Shown: piece after piece, positions 6,562-11,251 of the stretch
Layout: every line of letters starts with the position of its first letter
Numbering within the stretch: position 1 is the first letter of the stretch
From: Candidatus Sumerlaeota bacterium
GTDB lineage: Bacteria; Sumerlaeota; Sumerlaeia; JADFCT01
Reading direction: 5' to 3'
Assembly (NCBI GenBank): GCA_026398575.1
Contig: JAPLSP010000123.1
Coordinates: 1 to 11,251 of the forward strand
DNA: 11,251 bases
Translations under genes and position numbers: made by a program
The notes under the pieces: generated by a model
What the model was told of the DNA's origin: nothing
Seen by the model: the letters and a program-made list of their open reading frames with translations, nothing else
The model's database searches: none

Positions 6562-6811
6562 GGACAACAAGGACCACAAAGACTGCAAAGACCACCTCAC
6601 GGCTGAAGCGCTTAACGGAGCGCTGCTCAAGCCCGATCTATTCAGGCCATATTTCTTCAAGGCTGATCAGCTAATAGCCAATCAGCTCATAGCCGATGAG
6701 ATCGTAGCCGATCAGCTCGCAGCCGATCAGCTCATAGCTGATCCGCTCCTGGTCTTTGTTGTCCTTGAGGTCGTTGTGGTCCTTAAGGTCCTTGCCATCC
6801 TTGCAGTCCCC
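6560..6811. repeat. Composite element: inverted 9-bp repeats around a 15-bp array
   Basis: Four 9-bp units of the form AARGACNNC run from 6560 to 6595, starting inside the TAA stop of the M56 gene. Related units occur in reverse orientation at 6751-6811 (GTTGTCCTT, GTGGTCCTT and others). Between them lies a six-copy 15-bp array (6661-6750). Aligned in register, 6560-6594 pairs with 6750-6784 at 30 of 35 positions (one G-U), so the two blocks behave as imperfect terminal inverted repeats. The 65 bp between 6596 and 6660 shows nothing recognisable. There is no coding capacity I accept; a minus-strand frame reading KDxKDx and YELIG is explained by the repeat periods of 9 and 15. Confidence 0.85.
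6661..6750. repeat. Six-copy 15-bp tandem repeat, consensus AGCCGATCAGCTCAT
   Basis: Six contiguous 15-bp units begin at 6661, 6676, 6691, 6706, 6721 and 6736. The fifth matches the consensus exactly, and the first and last are most diverged. The units are rich in GATC and AGCT palindromes: GCTGATCAGC (6662-6671) is self-complementary, and GATCAGCT/AGCTGATC (6725-6732 and 6736-6743) form an 8-bp dyad with a 3-nt loop. The spacing resembles plasmid iterons, but there is no rep gene or DnaA box. Confidence 0.9.
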
Positions 6812-6960
6812 CGCCCATTTTTCCCACCCTGCAAGCCATCTATGCGCATTGACAGACAAGCCGGAGGTGGCTTAGTTTAGCGAAGGTGAATCGAATGTTG
6901 ATTCGCGCCTAAAAGGTTGGGATTTTTTTATAAACGCGCAACAAAGGAGACGCCAATTTC
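6812..6960. other. Leader region of pgi
   Basis: After the repeat element this stretch carries the predicted pgi promoter, a small dyad (CGAAT/ATTCG, 6892-6896 and 6901-6905), a T7 run at 6923-6929 and the ribosome binding site AAAGGAGA (6943-6950). No gene is visible. Confidence 0.5.
6849..6878 (+). promoter_or_regulatory. Predicted pgi promoter
   Basis: TTGACA (6849-6854), an 18-bp spacer and TAGTTT (6873-6878) repeat the architecture seen before blaI. The expected start near 6885 leaves a leader of about 75 nt before ATG 6961. Confidence 0.6.
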
Positions 6961-8454
6961 ATGAAAAAACATTTTGACATTCTTGTCCGTATGGAAATGC
7001 AGGAGGGAGCGGCGCTCATCACGCGCGCCGTCGGCCAGAGGTCCCTGGAGGCGGTCGCCGAGAAAATCGCGGAGCTGCAAGGAGACTTCCTGGAGGAAAT
7101 GCGGCAAGGCTGGCAGCATGAAGTCTGGCATCTGCGCGCGTGGGCGCTGGCGCACGAGCGCAAGGATCAGTTCGAGCGGATCATCGAAGTGGCCCGGCAG
7201 GCGCGCGAAGCCTTCAAGGTCTTCGTCACACTCGGCATCGGCGGCTCGGACCTGGCGCAGCGGACCATTCACGACACGCTCAACGATCCCAGCCATAACA
7301 TGTTGGTGGCCGATGGGCGGACGGATTTGGGGCCCGAAGTTTATTTCGCCGGCAACACCTTCGATCCGCGCCGCCTCGTCTCGCTGCTCGATATGCTGGA
7401 GCAGCGCGAACTCCTGACGCGGACGTGCTTCAACGTTGTCAGCAAGTCCGGAAAAACCGCCGAGACAATTTCAGCCATGCTGATGGCTCGCGACCGGCTC
7501 ATCGAGGCGCACCGCGGCGAAGCGCGCCGGGCCCGGCGCAAAAACGATGCCGAAGCCTGGCGCCAAAACATCATCGCCACAACCGGTCCGGACGCCGAAG
7601 GCAGCGTCTTGCGCCGCATGCACGGCCAGTCGCCTTTCTTCGCCATCCTGCCCATCCCCGACGGCGTGGGGGGGCGCTTCTCGGTCGTCAGCCCGGTGGG
7701 ATTGCTTTTCCTGGGCGTCACCGCGCAAAAGGAAACGCCCGCGCAGCGCGTCAAAGACGCCATCGAAGGGCTGCGCATCGGACACCTTATGTTCCAAGCC
7801 AAGCCTTCGAGCGGCCTGAACGCCGCCTTCGATCTGGCGGCGTGGCTGCACCTGGCCGAAACTCGCGCCCACCGCAACGCCATCGTTTTCTATAACTACT
7901 CCGACACGCCCTGCATCGGCGAATGGTTCCTCCAGCTCTATACCGAATCCGTCCAGGAGCGCAACGGCGGATTGAGTGTGACGGCGGTGACAGGACCTAC
8001 GGGCAATCATTCGATCCTCAATGGCATTGTCGGCGGTCCGCGCGACCGCGTCGCCGTGGTGATCGCCTGGGATAAACTGGGCGCCTGGCAGCCAAAAAAA
8101 ATCATCATCCCGACCCGGACCCAAATCGGAGGGGAACTCGAAGCGTTCGAAGGCATCCCGTTGGACGTGGCGCAGCAACTGTCCAGCGCCGGAACGGTGG
8201 CCGATTTCACCGAGAACGGCGTTCCCAATGTGGTTCTGCGCGTCGCGGAACGCAACACGCGCTCGCTCTTTTGCCTCCTGCGCGTCTTGATGGACACGGT
8301 CGCCGTCAAAGGCCGCATGCAAAATCTGAACCATGCCCCCGATCGCAAGGATTCAACCGGCGAACTCACCTATCTCCAGGACGGCGTCGAGGGATATAAA
8401 AAGAAAACCATCGCGCTGGCCAAGGCCTGGAAGAGCGGCCGGCGCAAACGCTAA
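6961..8454 (+). CDS. pgi: Glucose-6-phosphate isomerase
   Basis: Cytoplasmic enzyme of 497 residues interconverting glucose 6-phosphate and fructose 6-phosphate in glycolysis and gluconeogenesis. Both SIS-type sugar-phosphate subdomains are visible. The first has VTLGIGGSDLAQRTI (89-103) and the phosphate loop SKSGKTAET (161-169); the second has GVGGRFSVVSPVGLLFLG (235-252). QLYTESVQERNGG (325-337) supplies the probable catalytic base E329, GPTGNHS (345-351) the ring-opening H350, and DGVEGYKKK (474-482) the C-terminal active-site Lys. Length lies between the ~450-residue Bacillus form and the ~550-residue E. coli form. A basic stretch at about 181-203 looks like an insertion between the phosphate loop and the next strand. 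The active-site segments deviate from the textbook signatures but keep the key residues. Translation starts at ATG 6961 after AAAGGAGA. It is monocistronic and convergent with the next gene. Confidence 0.93.
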   Translation: MKKHFDILVRMEMQEGAALITRAVGQRSLEAVAEKIAELQGDFLEEMRQGWQHEVWHLRAWALAHERKDQFERIIEVARQAREAFKVFVTLGIGGSDLAQRTIHDTLNDPSHNMLVADGRTDLGPEVYFAGNTFDPRRLVSLLDMLEQRELLTRTCFNVVSKSGKTAETISAMLMARDRLIEAHRGEARRARRKNDAEAWRQNIIATTGPDAEGSVLRRMHGQSPFFAILPIPDGVGGRFSVVSPVGLLFLGVTAQKETPAQRVKDAIEGLRIGHLMFQAKPSSGLNAAFDLAAWLHLAETRAHRNAIVFYNYSDTPCIGEWFLQLYTESVQERNGGLSVTAVTGPTGNHSILNGIVGGPRDRVAVVIAWDKLGAWQPKKIIIPTRTQIGGELEAFEGIPLDVAQQLSSAGTVADFTENGVPNVVLRVAERNTRSLFCLLRVLMDTVAVKGRMQNLNHAPDRKDSTGELTYLQDGVEGYKKKTIALAKAWKSGRRKR

Positions 8455-8511
8455 TATCGCAAACGAGAGATCAAGGCCTAAACTGAATTTCTCACCAGCG
8501 TTTGCCAATTC

Positions 8512-8609
8512 GAACAATTGTTCTTCCGCCCTTACAGGGCTTGAAAAAATAAGCTCTGGCGGTTCCCAGGGCGTTGCCCTGGGCTGTTCTCTTTTGGCCC
8601 TTTCAGGGC
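8512..8609. repeat. Hairpin cluster between convergent genes
   Basis: Four perfect palindromic units follow one another: GAACAATTGTTC (8512-8523); GCCCT-TAC-AGGGC (8528-8540); CCCAGGGC-GTT-GCCCTGGG (8565-8583); and GCCCT-TTC-AGGGC (8597-8609). The first GC-hairpin and the last share the same stem. The cluster lies between the ends of pgi and the secreted-protein gene and could end transcription from both sides, though no clean T-run follows the stems. It resembles a dispersed palindromic repeat. Confidence 0.8.
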
Positions 8610-8654
8610 ACGTGGCAATGGCCTTGATGAGAAATGCGGACTTAACAGGCGCTC

Positions 8655-9713
8655 CTATTTTTGTGATACGGTAGGAGACGTGAGAGCCGCTTTCTTTTTG
8701 GGCGCGACGGCTTTCGTTGATGTCGTGGTTTTAGCGGCGGATCCCGGAACCGCCGCAGCGCGGGCGGGCGTCTTTGACGCCGCAACGGGGGATACCGGCG
8801 CTCCTGGCGCCGCCGCCTTTTCCGGAACCGTAGCGGGAGTTTTTGCTGCGGCGCCCGGCGCCGCCGGCGCGGCCGATTTGGCGGGAGCGACAGCGGGAGT
8901 CTTTGCCGGCGCTACTGCCGCAGGCTTTTCCGACTTTTTCTCGGGAGCGGGCGGCGCAAGAGGCTTGGCTGTCTGCTTGGCCGGCGCCACGGCGGTCGTG
9001 GGACGATCCGCGCTCTTGACCGGCGCGGCTTTCTTTTCGCCGGCGGCAGGCTCTTCGGTTCGATCAATAAACAGCACGTCGGCCTGCAGGCCTTGCGGCG
9101 TATTGACCACCCAGGCGTTCATCACCTTCTCGCCCGCCTTCAGCTCGCTCAGCTTTCCCGGGATGCTGCCCAGGACGGCCAATTTCACGCTGAAGATAAC
9201 GTCATAAGTTTTGCCTTCGGCGGTGATCGCCCAAGCGTCACCGTTCTTGGAAGCCGTGCCGCGCACTTGGCGCGCCGTGACATAGTCGTCTATGCCCGCT
9301 TTCGAATCATAAACCGCGATGGCGCGCGTCGCGATCGTGTTTTTTTCCTTGTCCACTTCTCCCGTGGCCAACATCGTCGCGCCGGCGTGAATCATGCCCG
9401 TATTGCCGGGGATCATAATATGGATGATCGAGTCCGGCGCCTTGACTTCGGCGGTTTCCGTGGCGGTCTTGATGGTCACGATGCCTTTGGCGGGATCCAC
9501 CGCCAGGATTGTGCCGGTATAATTGCGTCCTCCCCAACGCGTCGGCGCCGCAGCCTTCTTTTCCGTCGCCGGCTTCTTTTCCGTCGCCGGCTTCTTTTCG
9601 GGCTCCGCTTTTGCCGCGGGCGCGGCTTTCTTTTCCTGCGCGGAGGCGCCCGCGCTTGCCAGCATCGCTGTCATCACCGCGATTGCCACCGGAATTCCCC
9701 ACTGAACGCTCAT
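8655..9713 (-). CDS. Secreted Ala/Pro/Lys-rich protein of unknown function
   Basis: I do not recognise this 352-residue protein as a named family. Residues 1-25 form a signal peptide (hydrophobic IPVAIAVMTAMLASAG, likely cleavage after ASA), so it is exported. A short Lys/Ala/Glu segment with hexapeptide repeats (PATEKK twice, about 42-53) follows. Residues about 64-218 are a folded, beta-rich region. It seems to consist of two related units, each beginning with a GT-containing strand and ending in an AG-turn followed by two strands (GTILAVDPAKGIVTI ... HAGATMLATGEV and GTASKNGDAWAI ... KAGEKVMNAWVV). OB-fold-like domains such as DUF5666 look similar. The last ~130 residues are a disordered APAK/KTPA tail with many lysines that might bind wall polymers or other polyanions. 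The start is ATG 9713, preceded by AGGGA 7 nt away. It lies downstream of lacI on the same strand with a 145-bp gap. Confidence 0.8.
   Translation of the reverse strand: MSVQWGIPVAIAVMTAMLASAGASAQEKKAAPAAKAEPEKKPATEKKPATEKKAAAPTRWGGRNYTGTILAVDPAKGIVTIKTATETAEVKAPDSIIHIMIPGNTGMIHAGATMLATGEVDKEKNTIATRAIAVYDSKAGIDDYVTARQVRGTASKNGDAWAITAEGKTYDVIFSVKLAVLGSIPGKLSELKAGEKVMNAWVVNTPQGLQADVLFIDRTEEPAAGEKKAAPVKSADRPTTAVAPAKQTAKPLAPPAPEKKSEKPAAVAPAKTPAVAPAKSAAPAAPGAAAKTPATVPEKAAAPGAPVSPVAASKTPARAAAVPGSAAKTTTSTKAVAPKKKAALTSPTVSQK
9555..9600 (-). repeat. 18-bp tandem repeat inside the secreted-protein gene
   Basis: CTTCTTTTCCGTCGCCGG occurs at 9555-9572 and 9573-9590, followed by a partial third copy (9591-9600). 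Because the unit is a multiple of three, copy-number changes would only lengthen or shorten the PATEKK linker after the signal peptide. Confidence 0.85.
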
Positions 9714-9858
9714 TGCAGTTTCCCTTTCTCTGAGACCCAGCCAATAGATTAAAATTTGTGACGGTTTCGGGGCGCAACGCGTCGAACCGCAGTTCTAAGC
9801 TGCTCCAAACATCCGCGGCGCGTCAAATGGAAAAAAGCAGTGGAAAAACCGTCAAGCC
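9714..9858 (-). promoter_or_regulatory. Spacer between lacI and the secreted-protein gene, probable promoter region
   Basis: On the minus strand there are two TTGACG hexamers (complements of 9850-9855 and 9821-9826) and, nearer the gene, an AT-rich TTTTAATC stretch that could be a -10. No pair has both good hexamers and normal spacing, so I cannot choose one. No hairpin-plus-T terminator after lacI is obvious, so read-through from lacI is possible. Confidence 0.3.
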
Positions 9859-10908
9859 TCATGCGGGATGGGGCGTTGAGCGGCGTTCCGCGCTTGTGTA
9901 TTCGCTAACCAAGCGTTGAATGGGGGCTGATTGAGGATTGCGAATCAACTCGAGAATGGCGCTGGCGGCTTCCCGGCCGACTCTTTCCGCCGGCTCGAGC
10001 ACGGACGAGATGCCGATCATGCGCAGGCGGGTGGCGCTGTTCTCATTCATGGTCATCAGCGCGATGTCGTCGGGGATACGGATCCCCATCAGATCCAGCG
10101 CATCCCAGGCGGCCAGCGCCGTCGGCCAGAGCGTGGCAAAGATCGCGTCCGGGCGCGGCTGCGTTTGAAGCATCTGATGCAGCGCCGGCCTGATCGGACT
10201 TTGCCTGTCGCAGATACAATACCAGTCTTGGCGCGCTTCCAATCCTGCCTCCGCCATTGCCTGGCGATAACCTTCATAGCGTCCTTGCGAAATCAGATCA
10301 TCCTGATTCGCAAGACAGGCGATACGGCGCCGCCCCAACTCGATCAGACGCCGCGTGGCGCTATAAGCGGCCCGATGCGCGTCCCAACAGACATAGCTGC
10401 CGTCAGCCATGCCGGGCGCCGTATGCCCGACAAAAACCAGAGGGATGCCCCGGTTGCGAATGAATTGATAGTTCTCCGTCTGAACGATGGGATTGCAGAT
10501 GATGCCTTCAACCTGCATCTCCATCAGCCTGCGAATATTGCGCTCTTCTAATTTAGGGTCGCGCAGGTGAGTCGCGATCAATGGGGCATAACCGCTCTGG
10601 GTGTCCAAGTACGATTGAATTCCAACCATTACATTGTGCGCCCATTCGGAATTCAAACTCGGGAAAAAGACGCCGATTAACCCTGTGCGTCTGCGCCCCA
10701 TGCTGCGCGCCGCCGCATTGGGGATGTAGTTGAGTTCCTTCGCAATTCTTTCGATTCGGTCAATCGTGTCAACGGCGATGCCCCGTTCTCGCCCGCGTCC
10801 GTTGAGCACAAAACTGACTGTAGTTTGCGCTACGCCCGCATGTTGAGCAATTAAAGACATAGTGACATGTCTGGCGCCATCAAGCGATTTTGAGCGTTTC
10901 TTTGCCAT
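9859..10908 (-). CDS. LacI-family transcriptional regulator
   Basis: DNA-binding regulator of 349 residues. After a 16-residue basic extension comes the LacI helix-turn-helix (about 17-37, MSLIAQHAGVAQTTVSFVLNG), then ERIAKELNYIPNAAARSM (53-70) with the minor-groove hinge helix. A periplasmic-binding-protein-like effector domain follows (75-335), beginning TGLIGVFFPSLNSEW. The GRYEGYRQAM segment (209-218) is typical. The pocket is unusual: where sugar-binding members usually have an Asn-Asp pair this protein has TLWPTALAAW (259-268), and the later Gly-Phe/Tyr-Asp segment reads TMNEN (286-290). So the ligand may not be a common sugar. The start is ATG 10908 with AGGAAG 6 nt upstream; an internal Met17 would remove only the extension. 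Targets are unknown: itself, the exported protein downstream, or a gene beyond the right edge. Confidence 0.92.
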   Translation of the reverse strand: MAKKRSKSLDGARHVTMSLIAQHAGVAQTTVSFVLNGRGRERGIAVDTIDRIERIAKELNYIPNAAARSMGRRRTGLIGVFFPSLNSEWAHNVMVGIQSYLDTQSGYAPLIATHLRDPKLEERNIRRLMEMQVEGIICNPIVQTENYQFIRNRGIPLVFVGHTAPGMADGSYVCWDAHRAAYSATRRLIELGRRRIACLANQDDLISQGRYEGYRQAMAEAGLEARQDWYCICDRQSPIRPALHQMLQTQPRPDAIFATLWPTALAAWDALDLMGIRIPDDIALMTMNENSATRLRMIGISSVLEPAERVGREAASAILELIRNPQSAPIQRLVSEYTSAERRSTPHPA

Positions 10909-10984
10909 GGAGAGCTTCCTTTGTTAGAAGTCTTTGATAGCGAATAATGATAATCCAAAAAATTGTTCAATCTTCTGAGACGCT

Positions 10985-11013
10985 TTTATACGCTTAAAGC
11001 GGAATAGTGTCAA
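10985..11013 (-). promoter_or_regulatory. Near-consensus sigma70 promoter of lacI
   Basis: Read on the minus strand, TTGACA (complement of 11008-11013), a 17-bp spacer and TATAAA (complement of 10985-10990) make a near-perfect promoter. Transcription would start near 10978, giving a leader of about 70 nt. The spacer contains CGCTTTAAGCG, a near-palindrome, and the copy of the 13-bp repeat, so the promoter may carry an operator. Confidence 0.8.
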
Positions 11014-11121
11014 GCCAAATTTTATGAATGGTAAAAAACTTTATTGATAAATTCTTTATTAGATGTTACAGAAACATTATTAGCTATCAGAAACTAATTC
11101 AGATTGCCAAACCGGAATAGT
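10996..11121. repeat. Two copies of a 13-bp motif AAASCGGAATAGT
   Basis: AAAGCGGAATAGT (10996-11008) and AAACCGGAATAGT (11109-11121) differ at one base and lie 113 bp apart in the same orientation. The first sits in the spacer of the lacI promoter, reaching the -35 box. They are candidate regulator sites, though they are direct repeats and not the palindrome usual for LacI proteins. Confidence 0.5.
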
Positions 11122-11194
11122 AAAAATACATGAAGTCAGACTAAAAGTGTTTAGCCTCTTACGCTGTAGGAATGTGAATTCGCCTCTCACTTGG

Positions 11195-11215
11195 AAATCT
11201 CAAATCTCAAATCTC
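11195..11215. repeat. AAATCTC triple tandem repeat
   Basis: Three perfect contiguous 7-bp copies at 11195, 11202 and 11209 in AT-rich non-coding DNA. No function can be assigned. Confidence 0.85.
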
Positions 11216-11251
11216 TTTGATTACCCTAATCTTTCATCTTCTTATATGTGG

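Larger units (their letters stand above)
10909..11251. other. AT-rich intergenic region upstream of lacI
   Basis: This stretch is clearly richer in A+T than the rest of the window. It holds the lacI promoter, two copies of a 13-bp sequence (10996-11008 and 11109-11121) and a triple AAATCTC repeat (11195-11215). I see no open frame of useful length and no RNA gene. A divergent gene may start beyond the right edge. Confidence 0.6.

Noticed and set aside
6661..6750. 15-bp array as plasmid-type iterons or a CRISPR array
   Set aside because: Units are contiguous without spacers, so not CRISPR; no rep gene, DnaA box or AT-rich melting region lies beside it.
6671..6859. Minus-strand 62-codon frame with KDx and YELIG peptide repeats
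   Set aside because: The peptide periodicity follows from the 9-bp and 15-bp DNA repeats; there is no start signal and it overlaps the pgi promoter.
7471..8334. 287-codon minus-strand frame inside pgi
   Set aside because: Antisense to conserved pgi and without recognisable motifs.
8470..8635. Long-range dyads ATCAAGGCC/GGCCTTGAT and ATTTCTCA/TGAGAAAT flanking the hairpin cluster
   Set aside because: The arms occur in A-B-A'-B' order and cannot nest; they may be remnants of an inverted repeat but support no defined structure.
8680..9752. Plus-strand frames opposite the secreted-protein gene
   Set aside because: They are Gly/Ala/Arg-rich mirror frames; the minus strand has a signal peptide, ribosome binding site and coherent architecture.

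Overview
The window is GC-rich bacterial chromosome with seven protein-coding genes, no RNA gene, no CRISPR array and no recognisable transposase. The pairing of a BlaI-type repressor with an M56 (BlaR1-like) membrane protease whose sensor is replaced by carboxypeptidase-regulatory-like repeats, a LacI-type regulator and abundant short intergenic repeats suggest an organism of the Planctomycetota/Verrucomicrobiota/Lentisphaerota/Kiritimatiellota kind. That placement is an inference from gene style, not proven by any marker here.

Layout. 1-196: leader with a 9-bp dyad. 197-1207 (+): PAS-GGDEF diguanylate cyclase ending in a poly-C/poly-Pro tail. 1219-1278: six-copy 10-bp tandem repeat between convergent genes. 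1287-1712 (-): holo-ACP synthase (acpS). 1860-2993 (+): GT4-type glycosyltransferase. 3001-3151: element bounded by perfect 24-bp inverted repeats. 3157-3211: hairpin/operator and promoter. 3239-3652 and 3649-6561 (+): translationally coupled BlaI-like repressor and 970-aa M56 membrane protease. 6560-6811: composite repeat element (9-bp repeats in opposite orientations around six 15-bp repeats). 6961-8454 (+): glucose-6-phosphate isomerase (pgi). 8512-8609: hairpin cluster between convergent genes. 8655-9713 (-): secreted Ala/Pro/Lys-rich protein of unknown function. 9859-10908 (-): LacI-family repressor with a near-consensus promoter. 10909-11251: AT-rich intergenic DNA.

How the genes work together. 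Only blaI-M56 is clearly an operon (ATGA overlap, one promoter). In known BlaI/BlaR1 pairs the membrane protease senses an extracellular signal and causes repressor cleavage. The ligand here is probably not a beta-lactam, because the penicillin-binding sensor is absent. The other genes look like separate transcription units: c-di-GMP signalling, lipid/ACP activation, glycan synthesis and central sugar metabolism. The LacI regulator may act on a gene beyond the right edge, on itself, or on the secreted protein downstream.

The most unusual aspect is the intergenic DNA. Nearly every spacer carries a different repeat family, and two of the families have a fixed core with a mostly variable triplet.
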